This document shows, one piece after another, positions 52,189-60,091 of a DNA stretch of 64,000 nt. Position 1 is the first letter of the stretch; each line of letters begins with the position of its first letter. Source of the DNA: Candidatus Aalborgicola defluviihabitans. GTDB taxonomy: Bacteria > Pseudomonadota > Gammaproteobacteria > Burkholderiales > Burkholderiaceae_C. The stretch lies in assembly GCA_016705575.1 (NCBI GenBank), contig JADIXX010000001.1, forward strand, positions 1-64,000, given 5' to 3'. The notes beneath the pieces are model-generated. The model worked only from the letters and a program-made list of their open reading frames with translations. It searched no databases and was not told the origin of the DNA. The position numbers and the translations under genes are program-made.

Positions 52189-53790
52189 ATGTCCTGCTCG
52201 CCCGCTGAGCTAAAAAGAAAAAGCGACGAATTTCTTTCCAAATGGCACGCATGCAAGTCACATCCCGGCCTTGACGGGTTTGTGGAGTTTGCGGTGGCCG
52301 TTTCCAGCTTTACGGAATTTTTGGACGCTAAAGGTTTGCCTGGTTTGCATCAGCTTGCCCGGGCGGTGGAGCAACAGGTGTTGTCGCAGTTTGACCGATG
52401 GAACAGCGATCCCATAGTCGATGCGCCCATGGACGACCTGAACAGCCAGATTACCGAATTCAGTGCGCGCATTACGTCCTTCTTGGATGAAAACACCGAC
52501 GCCAACCCGGAGCGCCGTCTGCACCAGGATGCCGAGGTCATCACTGACTTGCTCCCGGTGAAGAAAATCTGGTTGTTGACGTCTGTACCCAGTAGCTGGA
52601 AAGAAGTGGTTACGCAAGCGGGCTATTTCAACATCCAGGTTGAGGTGTGTGGCGCCCACTACGATCAGAAGCCCACCCAGGACCCGACCATAGTGCTGGT
52701 GGACGCCAAGGGTCTGGAGTCCACGGCTTTCATTGTGCGGGTGCAGGCCCTGCGCAGCCGCTTCTCTGCCAGCAGCATCATTGGTCTTCAACTACCGCCG
52801 GAGTTTGAGAGCCTCAAACTGGCTCTGCGTGTGGGCTGCGATTTTTGCTTCCCGGTTGGTACGACGCAGTCAACCATCATGGCCCGCATTGTCAAGCTTT
52901 GCGGCAGCGAGGAAGAGCCGCCCTACCGTGTGTTGGTGGTGGAGGATTCCAAGACCGCCAGCACGCTGATCCAGCGCACGCTCAAGGAGTCCGGCGTTGA
53001 ATCCATGGCGATTTCCAAACCGCAGGAAGTGCTCACCACCTTGGCCAAATTTCAGCCCGATCTGGTGCTGATGGACATGTACATGCCGGGCTGCACGGGT
53101 GTGGAGGTGACGCGCGTTATCCGCCAGCACGAAGAATTTCTGTCCACCCCGGTGGTGTACCTCTCGGCCGACACCAGCATTGCCTTGCAGGTGGATGCCT
53201 TGCGCCTGGGCGGAGACCATTTTCTGACCAAGCCCTTCAACCCTGTCATCTTGAATGCAGTGGTAAGAAGCAAGATCGAGCGCTACCGCATTCTGCGGCG
53301 TTCCATGTTTCTGGACAGCCTCACCGGGTTGCTAAACCATACGACATCCAAGCAAAGGGTGGATGCGGCCGTCACCACGGCAAAGGCCGAGCAAACACCC
53401 TTGTGTGTGGCCATGATCGACATCGACCACTTCAAGAAGGTCAATGACACCTATGGACACCCGATGGGCGACCAGGTGATCCGCAGCATGGCTTGGCTGC
53501 TCAAGCAACGCCTGCGCAAGACCGATGCCGTAGGCCGTTACGGCGGCGAGGAGTTTCTGGTGATACTTCCCCAGGCCGATGCCGAGCGCGCGCACCAGTT
53601 GCTGGACCGTATTCGCATCGATTTCTCGGAGTTCCGCCACCCGGTCAACCGCACCTCGTTTGCCTGCACTTTTTCCTGTGGCATTGCGCAGTTGCGGTTC
53701 GGCCTGAATGCACAGTCACTGGTCAAGCAGGCCGATGAGGCCCTGTACCAGGCCAAGCATCAAGGGCGCAACCAGATTGTGGGCGTTTAG
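52189..53790 (+). CDS. diguanylate cyclase with receiver domains (PleD-like)
   Basis: A 533-residue cytoplasmic signalling protein. Residues 1-120 are helical with no clear function. 125-240 look like a degenerate receiver lacking the phospho-acceptor site. 246-360 are a full receiver (Glu252/Asp253, phosphorylated Asp296 in LVLMDMYMPG, Ser326, Lys348). 375-530 are GGDEF with the active site GGEEF (452-456), so c-di-GMP synthesis is expected. The inhibitory I-site RxxD is at 443-446. AGGAG stands before the ATG, and a small palindrome ACCGG-GTTCA-CCGGT lies at 52161-52175. The cognate kinase is not nearby. The next gene, an orphan binding protein, follows after 141 bases. Confidence 0.93.
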   Translation: MSCSPAELKRKSDEFLSKWHACKSHPGLDGFVEFAVAVSSFTEFLDAKGLPGLHQLARAVEQQVLSQFDRWNSDPIVDAPMDDLNSQITEFSARITSFLDENTDANPERRLHQDAEVITDLLPVKKIWLLTSVPSSWKEVVTQAGYFNIQVEVCGAHYDQKPTQDPTIVLVDAKGLESTAFIVRVQALRSRFSASSIIGLQLPPEFESLKLALRVGCDFCFPVGTTQSTIMARIVKLCGSEEEPPYRVLVVEDSKTASTLIQRTLKESGVESMAISKPQEVLTTLAKFQPDLVLMDMYMPGCTGVEVTRVIRQHEEFLSTPVVYLSADTSIALQVDALRLGGDHFLTKPFNPVILNAVVRSKIERYRILRRSMFLDSLTGLLNHTTSKQRVDAAVTTAKAEQTPLCVAMIDIDHFKKVNDTYGHPMGDQVIRSMAWLLKQRLRKTDAVGRYGGEEFLVILPQADAERAHQLLDRIRIDFSEFRHPVNRTSFACTFSCGIAQLRFGLNAQSLVKQADEALYQAKHQGRNQIVGV

Positions 53791-53931
53791 TGTTAACTTG
53801 TTTGATATAAATCTATTTTTGATCAAACTTTCGTTACAAAAACTACCCTTTAATCCGCGTGTAACTGATAAGCTTCCCGAGCCCGAACTCACCGTCAGCA
53901 CTGACTGACGCACTACTATTGAAAGATTTCG

Positions 53932-55077
53932 ATGCGACAAATTATCAAAGTCATTGGTCTTGGCCTGATCAGCATTTTCTCAGTGTGCGGTACCGCGCAG
54001 GCTGAGTTGCTGATTGGACGGTTGGGTACGCTGAAAAACCCGATTGGGGCCCCGACCACGATCTCATCGGCAGAGGGATTCGATCTGTACGTGAAGAAGG
54101 TCAATGATGCCGGTGGCATCAATGGTGAGCCGCTGCGGGTTATTTTCCGTGATGACGAGTTCAACCCAAAATTGGTTGTCGAGCGTGCGCAACAGTTGAT
54201 CGACGAAGACAAGGTGCTGGCGATTGTTCTGCCGCAGGGCACGCCTGGCACGTTGGCGCTGAACAAATCAGGGGTCTTGAAAGAGGCGGGCATTGCGTTG
54301 GTTGCACCGTTCGGGGACGTGCAAGTACTGGCTTCTCCCAATGTTTTTCCCATCCGCTCTTCCTACGATGATGAGGTCGCCGCTTTGGCGCGCCAGATGA
54401 CCATCATCGGTCAAAAGCGGGTGGCTTATTTTTATTACAACACGTCACAGGGCCCCTTGTTTGCACCCGTGTTTGAAAAAATTGTCAAAGCTGCCGGCTT
54501 GGACTATGTAGGCGCAGTGGGGTTTGATATTGACCCGGCACCTGAAGTGCAAGCCCGTCTTATGAAAGAAGCGATGACCAAGCTGGGCGCTTTGCACCCC
54601 GACGCGGTCTTCACGTTCGCGGTTGGCCCGACCTTTCCGATTGCCATGCGGCAAATGCTTCAAACTCTGGGCCGCGGTGTAACCCGGTACACCTTCAGCA
54701 TCAACAATTGGCAGACGCTAATCAAGCAAATTGGAGAAGAAGATGCACGCGGCATGGTCTTCTCCCAGTCGGTTCCCTACCCCTACAACGTTGCCCGAAA
54801 AATTGTGGTTGAGTACCGGGACGCGTTGAAGAAAGGCGGACCCGCGCTGACGCCTTCGTTTGCCGGGCTGGAAGGGTATATGGCCGCCAAAGTGCTGGTG
54901 ACTGCGATACGCCATGCCGGACCTAAACCTACCAAAGAAAAGGTATTGGCGGCGCTTGAATCGCTGGGACGCTATGACTTGGGCGACTATGTACTGAATT
55001 ACTCACCGGTACTGCACAAAGCGGAACCCTCGGTCGACATCACGATCATCGGGAGCCAGGGAAGACTGATCAAATAG
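53932..55077 (+). CDS. periplasmic binding protein, branched-chain amino-acid type
   Basis: A 381-residue type I periplasmic binding protein. The signal peptide ends at residue 24 (GTAQA). The mature part begins LLIGRLGTLKNPIGAPTTIS and continues GFDLYVKKVNDAGGINGEPL and IDEDKVLAIVLPQGTPGTLA, as in LivJ-like proteins. No permease or ATPase gene accompanies it, so it is either an orphan transport component or a sensor part. It follows the diguanylate cyclase gene on the same strand and converges on the acyl-CoA synthetase. Ligand unknown. Confidence 0.88.
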   Translation: MRQIIKVIGLGLISIFSVCGTAQAELLIGRLGTLKNPIGAPTTISSAEGFDLYVKKVNDAGGINGEPLRVIFRDDEFNPKLVVERAQQLIDEDKVLAIVLPQGTPGTLALNKSGVLKEAGIALVAPFGDVQVLASPNVFPIRSSYDDEVAALARQMTIIGQKRVAYFYYNTSQGPLFAPVFEKIVKAAGLDYVGAVGFDIDPAPEVQARLMKEAMTKLGALHPDAVFTFAVGPTFPIAMRQMLQTLGRGVTRYTFSINNWQTLIKQIGEEDARGMVFSQSVPYPYNVARKIVVEYRDALKKGGPALTPSFAGLEGYMAAKVLVTAIRHAGPKPTKEKVLAALESLGRYDLGDYVLNYSPVLHKAEPSVDITIIGSQGRLIK

Positions 55078-55091
55078 GGTCCGGGTGCAAC

Positions 55092-57782
55092 TCACAGCGC
55101 GTGCGTGACGAGTTTGAAATCCGCATCTTCCGCGAAGGTCTTGATCGAAAACCCCAGGCTGCGCATGAGCTTGAGCATGCTGGGGTTGTTGGCCAGCACC
55201 AGGCCGTCAATCTCGGACAGGCCTTTCTCGCGGGCCACATCCATGATGCTGAGCATCAGGCGCGAACCCAGCCCTTTGCCGCTGAAGTCGTCGGCCACCA
55301 CCAGCGCGAATTCGCAACTGGCCTTGTCGGGGTTGGTGATGTAGCGCGACACGCCCACGATGCGTTCGGTCTCGGTCATCTTGCCATCGGCACTTGCCGT
55401 GCGTTCCTTGACCACTGCGACCAGGGCCATTTCTCGGTCGTAGTCAATCAGGGTGAAGCGAGCCAGCATGGTCGCTGGCAACTCGCTGATGGAAGACACA
55501 AATCGGAAGTAGCGGCTCTCGGGCGATAGGCTGTGCACCAAGTCCTGCAGCATTTTGGCATCGTCCGGGCGGATTGGCCGCACTGAATACTCTCCGCCAC
55601 CGCGCAGTGGCCACACCTGCTCAAAGCGTGCCGGGTAGGGCAGTATGGCGAGGTGGTTGTAGCTGCTGTTGCCGCTGCTGGCGGTCTGCGTGGCATGGTC
55701 GATAACGATGCGGGCGTCCACCGCTACGGCTCCGTGTTCGTCCACGATAAAGGGGTTGATATCCATCTCGCGCAACTGGGGTAGTTCGCACACCATCTCG
55801 GATACGCGCAGCAGCACCTGTTCGAGTGCATCCATGTTGACGGCATTGCTGCCACGCCATTCACCCAGGGTCTCGGCCACGCGGGAACGCTCGATCAGGC
55901 GGCGTGCCAAAAATTGATTGAGCGGCGGTAACTCCATGGCGCGGTCGTTGATGAGTTCAATCATGGTTCCACCGGCACCAAAGGCAATTACCGGGCCGAA
56001 CGGGTCATCGGTGACCAGGCCAATGTAGATTTCGCGGCCGCGCTTGGCGCTGGCCATGTTTTGCACCGTAACGCCGTTGATGCGCGCCTGGGGCTGCAGG
56101 CGGGCTACCGTTTGCATCATGTCGTTGTAGGCGTCACGCACGCCGGTGGCGTTGTTGATGTTGAGGACCACGCCCTGCACGTCCGACTTGTGGCTGATAT
56201 CGGGCGAGTCAATCTTCAGTGCCACCGGAAATCCGAGTTGGGTGGCAATCATCATGGCTTCGTTGGCGCTGCGTGCCAGCATGGTGGTGGTGACTGGAAT
56301 GTGGAAGGCTGACAGCAGGGTCTTGGACTCCATCTCGGTCAGCACCTTGCGCCGTTCGGCCAGCACGCCTTCAATGACCAAGCGGGCGCCTTCGATGTCG
56401 GGCTTGTTGAGTGTGGATAGCGGCGGTGGCGTCTGTTGCAACAGCAACTGGTTCTGGTAGAAGGCCGCCAGATTGCCAAAGGCACCCACTGCCGCCTCTG
56501 GCGTGCGAAAACTGGGGATAGCGGCTTCTTTGAGAATGCCGCGTGCTGCGCCAACCGAGGCGTCTCCCATCCAGCATGACAGCAGGGGTATGCCTACGTT
56601 ACGTTTGGCTTCTGCCAGTGCCGTGGCGACTGCGGTCGCATCCCCGCCGGCCTTGGGGGAATAGATGGCCAAAATACCATCGACTTGGCGATCTTTTGCT
56701 GCTGCGGCAATGGCGGCCTTGAAGTGTTCTGGGCCAGCGTCTTCTGACAGGTCGATCAGATCGGTCAGGGAGGCCAGGGGCGGTAGCAGCGGCTGGAGGA
56801 CCGCGATGGATTCGCTGGAGAGTTTGCCCAGTTGCAGAGAAATTTCGTTCACCCAGTCGGCTGCCAGTACGCCGGGGCCACCACCGTTGGTAACGATTGA
56901 CAGGCGCTTGCCCACGGGTCGATAGCGCGAGGCCAGGCACTTGGCGGCCGAGAACAGCGCCACGAAGGAGCGCACCCGCACCGCACCGGCGCGGCGCAGC
57001 GCTGCGTCAAACACATCATCGCTGCCGACAATGGCGCCACTGTGGGTTTGTGCCGCTTCGGTGCCCGCTGCCTTGCGCCCTGCCTTGAGCACCACCACCG
57101 GCTTGGCATTGGCAGCCGAACGCAGGGCGCTCATGAAGCGCCGGGCACTGGAGATGCCCTCCATGTACATCACGATGCTGTGGGTCTGCGCGTCATTGGC
57201 CAGAAAATCCAGCGTCTGGGCTATGTCCACCGATGTATGTGGCCCCAGTGACACCACCGATGAAAAGCCGACGCCGTTGCTGCGTGCCCAGTCCAGCATG
57301 GAGGATGTCAGTGCACCGGACTGGCACACCAGTGCCAAAGTACCGGGGTTGGCCAGCGGACCGGCAGCGGAGGCATTGAGTTGCAATTGTGGCCGCTGCA
57401 GCCCCAGCGAATTGGGCCCCAGCAGGTGGATGCCCTCGCGGCGGGCGATTTTCTTGAGTTCGGTGGATTGTTCGGCCGTGATGCCACTGGAAATCACCAG
57501 GGCGGCGCGGCAGGCCATGCGACCGGACAGTTCCAGTGCCGCAGCTACATCGCCTGGGGGCAGGGCGATGATGGCCAGATCGGCACGTGCCTGGGCCAGG
57601 TCGGCCAGCGTACCGCTGGTGTGGATGTCCAGATAGTGCAGCGTGCCGGTGAAGCGCTGCGCGTGCAAGGCTTCCAGCAAAGCCACTGCCTGGGGCGTTT
57701 GCGTTGTGGGGTCGTCAACCTTGCCGGCGAATACGACCACAGAGGCAGGGTTAAAGAGGGGGGTGAGGTAGTGTTTGTCCAT
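55092..57782 (-). CDS. ADP-forming acyl-CoA synthetase fused to GNAT (Pat-type protein acetyltransferase)
   Basis: An 896-residue protein of the Pat/YfiQ family, which acetylates lysines of enzymes such as acetyl-CoA synthetase. Order: CoA-binding and ligase domains (1-470) with the conserved active-site His247 in QTHSGAIVGSDDVFDAA; an ATP-grasp domain (about 480-700; FPVALKIDSPDISHKSDVQG); and a GNAT domain (730-896; YSVRPIRPDDAKMLQDLVHS, with the acetyl-CoA loop FSGKGLGSRLMLSIMD). The His247 of the ligase part is kept, so it may retain acyl-CoA synthetase activity, unlike Salmonella Pat, where that His is replaced. It is followed upstream on the same strand by an HDAC-like gene, 9 bases away. 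Confidence 0.92.
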   Translation of the reverse strand: MDKHYLTPLFNPASVVVFAGKVDDPTTQTPQAVALLEALHAQRFTGTLHYLDIHTSGTLADLAQARADLAIIALPPGDVAAALELSGRMACRAALVISSGITAEQSTELKKIARREGIHLLGPNSLGLQRPQLQLNASAAGPLANPGTLALVCQSGALTSSMLDWARSNGVGFSSVVSLGPHTSVDIAQTLDFLANDAQTHSIVMYMEGISSARRFMSALRSAANAKPVVVLKAGRKAAGTEAAQTHSGAIVGSDDVFDAALRRAGAVRVRSFVALFSAAKCLASRYRPVGKRLSIVTNGGGPGVLAADWVNEISLQLGKLSSESIAVLQPLLPPLASLTDLIDLSEDAGPEHFKAAIAAAAKDRQVDGILAIYSPKAGGDATAVATALAEAKRNVGIPLLSCWMGDASVGAARGILKEAAIPSFRTPEAAVGAFGNLAAFYQNQLLLQQTPPPLSTLNKPDIEGARLVIEGVLAERRKVLTEMESKTLLSAFHIPVTTTMLARSANEAMMIATQLGFPVALKIDSPDISHKSDVQGVVLNINNATGVRDAYNDMMQTVARLQPQARINGVTVQNMASAKRGREIYIGLVTDDPFGPVIAFGAGGTMIELINDRAMELPPLNQFLARRLIERSRVAETLGEWRGSNAVNMDALEQVLLRVSEMVCELPQLREMDINPFIVDEHGAVAVDARIVIDHATQTASSGNSSYNHLAILPYPARFEQVWPLRGGGEYSVRPIRPDDAKMLQDLVHSLSPESRYFRFVSSISELPATMLARFTLIDYDREMALVAVVKERTASADGKMTETERIVGVSRYITNPDKASCEFALVVADDFSGKGLGSRLMLSIMDVAREKGLSEIDGLVLANNPSMLKLMRSLGFSIKTFAEDADFKLVTHAL

Positions 57783-57791
57783 AGAATTTCT

Positions 57792-58730
57792 TTAGTCGGC
57801 GCCAATGAGCACCTTGACGTGAGCGGCCACGCTGCGTGCCAACGGGCTCAGCACATAACCACCTTCCAGGCACGAGATGATGCGGCCCTTGCAGTGGCGT
57901 TGGGCCACCGCCATCAGTTGTTGGGTAACCCAGGCGTAGTCGGCTTCCACCAGGCCAAGGTTGCCCATGTCGTCCTCGCGGTGTCCGTCGAAGCCGGCCG
58001 AGATGTAGATCAACTCGGGCGCAAAGGCCTCCAACGCTGGCAGCCAGCGCTCGGTCACGGCAGTTCGGAACGCTTCGCCGCCCGAGCGTGAAGGCAGCCC
58101 CACATTGAGCATGTTGGGGCCGACAGCGTTTTCGCCAGTGAACGGGTAAATGCCCTGCTCAAAAATGGAACACATCAATACACGGTCATCGCCCCGGAAA
58201 ATATCTTCGCTGCCGTTGCCATGGTGCACGTCAAAGTCGATCAACGCCACGCGCTGGATGCCGTGCTCGGTCAGTGCATGGCGTATGCCCACCGCGATGT
58301 TGTTGAAGAAGCAGAACCCCATGGCGGTGCTGCGCTCGGCATGGTGGCCGGGTGGACGTACGCTGCAGAAGGCCGTTGGCGCTTCACCCGACACCACCAA
58401 ATCAGTCGCCAGCACCACGGCACCCGCTGCCCGCAGTGCTGCTGGTATGGTGAAAGGATTCATTTCGGTGTCGGGGTCCACGCGGTGGTAGCCCTCGGTG
58501 GGCGATGCGTCGATTAGCTCTGCCACATACAGCGACGAATGGGCATGGGACAACTGCTCAGGCGTGGCCAGCGGCGCGTAGTAAGGGTGCATGTAGTCCA
58601 GCAGGCCCTTGATTAACAACATGTCGTTGATGGCGGCCAGCCGCTCTGGACACTCCGGGTGTTGGGGCCCCATCTCGTGAAGGGAGCAGTCGGCGTGGGT
58701 GATGTAGGCGGGTAGCAACTGGGTCTCCAA
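57792..58730 (-). CDS. histone-deacetylase-family (AcuC-like) amidohydrolase
   Basis: Zinc-dependent deacetylase of the HDAC fold, about 312 residues. The zinc ligands and catalytic pair are complete: GHHAERSTAMGFCFFNNIAV (His-His), LIDFDVHHGNGSEDIF (Asp and His) and SAGFDGHREDDMG (Asp). Likely substrates are acetyl-lysine proteins or acetyl-polyamines. Start is uncertain: a TTG at 58730 gives a natural N-terminus near LLPAYITHADCSLHEMGPQH; an upstream TTG at 58751 lies inside the dispersed repeat. It lies next to the Pat-type acetyltransferase on the same strand, suggesting a writer-eraser pair. Confidence 0.9.
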   Translation of the reverse strand: METQLLPAYITHADCSLHEMGPQHPECPERLAAINDMLLIKGLLDYMHPYYAPLATPEQLSHAHSSLYVAELIDASPTEGYHRVDPDTEMNPFTIPAALRAAGAVVLATDLVVSGEAPTAFCSVRPPGHHAERSTAMGFCFFNNIAVGIRHALTEHGIQRVALIDFDVHHGNGSEDIFRGDDRVLMCSIFEQGIYPFTGENAVGPNMLNVGLPSRSGGEAFRTAVTERWLPALEAFAPELIYISAGFDGHREDDMGNLGLVEADYAWVTQQLMAVAQRHCKGRIISCLEGGYVLSPLARSVAAHVKVLIGAD

Positions 58731-58738
58731 AGCGCCCC

Positions 58739-58783
58739 AAGCCCTCGTCAAAAGGTCATGGGGTGCTATAAAAAATGAAGCGA
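58739..58783 (+). repeat. dispersed hairpin repeat, copy E
   Basis: AAGCCCTCGTC at 58739-58749 followed by a weak stem-loop around GCTATAAAAAATGAAGC. It lies between the thiolase gene and the start of the HDAC-like gene and contributes an in-frame TTG to the latter. Confidence 0.6.
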
Positions 58784-58801
58784 TCTCCGGATGAACGAAC
58801 T

Positions 58802-59985
58802 TTACATACGTTCATAAATTGCGGCAATACCCTGTCCGCCGCCAATGCACATAGTCACCAACGCATAGCGACCCTGGATGCGCTGTAACTCGTACAGCGC
58901 CTTCACGGTGATCAGCGCGCCGGTAGCGCCAATGGGGTGGCCCAGCGAAATGCCCGACCCATTGGGGTTGACCTTGGCTGGGTCCAGCCCCAGATCATGG
59001 CTCACGGCGCAGGCCTGGGCTGCAAAGGCTTCATTGGCCTCGATTACGTCCAGGTCGTTCACGGTCAGGCCCGCTTTTTTGAGTGCGGCCTGGGTAGCCG
59101 GAACCGGGCCAATGCCCATGTACTTGGGGTCCACACCGGCGTGGGCGTAAGCCACCAGGCGGGCCAGCGGTTTGGCGCCACGGGCTTTGGCAGCGCCAGC
59201 TTCCATCAGCACCACGGCAGCAGCGGCGTCGTTGATGCCAGAAGCGTTACCGGCCGTTACTGTGCCGTTTTCTTTTAGGAACGCCGGCTTGAGTTTGGCC
59301 ATGTCGGCCATGGTGCAATTGGGGCGGAAGTGTTCATCCACCGCGTAGGCGACGTCGCCCTTTTTGCTCTTGAGCATGACCGGCATGATCTGCTCTTTGA
59401 AATAGCCGGCTTCTGTGGCCCGCTGGGCACGGTTGTGGCTCTGCACGGCCAGTGCGTCTTGCTCTTCACGGCTGATGCCCCACTTGGCGGCAATGTTCTC
59501 GGCGGTTACGCCCATGTGGATGGTGTGGAACGGGTCGTGCAGCGCGCCGATCATCATGTCGATCATCTTGGTGTCGCCCATGCGGGCGCCCCAGCGCATG
59601 TTCAGGCTGGCAAAGGGGCGCGGCTCATGTTCTCGGCGCCACCGCCAATAGCTATATCGGTGTCGCCCAGCAAAATGCTCTGGCTGGCCGAGATGATGGC
59701 CTGCAGGCCCGAGCCGCACAGGCGGTTCACGTTGAAGGCGGGCGTGCCCTCGGCGCAACCGCCGTTGATGGCGGCCACGCGCGACAAGTACATGTCTTTG
59801 GGTTCGGTGTTGACCACATGGCCGAACACCACGTGGCCCACATCCCGGCCCTCGACCTGGGCGCGGGCCAAAGATTCGCGCACTACCTGGGCCGCCAGTT
59901 CGGTGGGCGGAATGTCCTTGAGGCTTCCGCCAAAGGTGCCAATGGCAGTGCGCACAGCGCTTACGACAACAACTTCACGGGACAT
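58802..59985 (-). CDS. acetyl-CoA acetyltransferase (thiolase), frameshifted
   Basis: Biosynthetic-type thiolase that condenses two acetyl-CoA or acts on 3-ketoacyl-CoA. The N-terminal part (SAVRTAIGTFGGSLKDIPPT) has the nucleophilic Cys in VNRLCGSGLQAI. The C-terminal part (SLNMRWGARMGDTKMIDMMI, then VIEANEAFAAQACAV, the GHPIGATGALITVKALYE and CIGGGQGIAAIYE blocks) is in another frame. The frames meet at SRAP/FASLN near 59618, where one C is missing from a short run (GCCCC for GCCCCC on the gene strand). I read a one-base deletion in an otherwise intact gene of 394 residues. It lies just upstream of the HDAC-like gene on the same strand. Confidence 0.9.
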
Positions 59986-60091
59986 GGGGGACTCCTTGGG
60001 TAGTAAAAGACGATGTTCAGAGTGTTACCCGCTATGGCTACAGGGGGCTGACACGGTATTGGATCACTTTCAGTATGGCATGGCTGACCCG

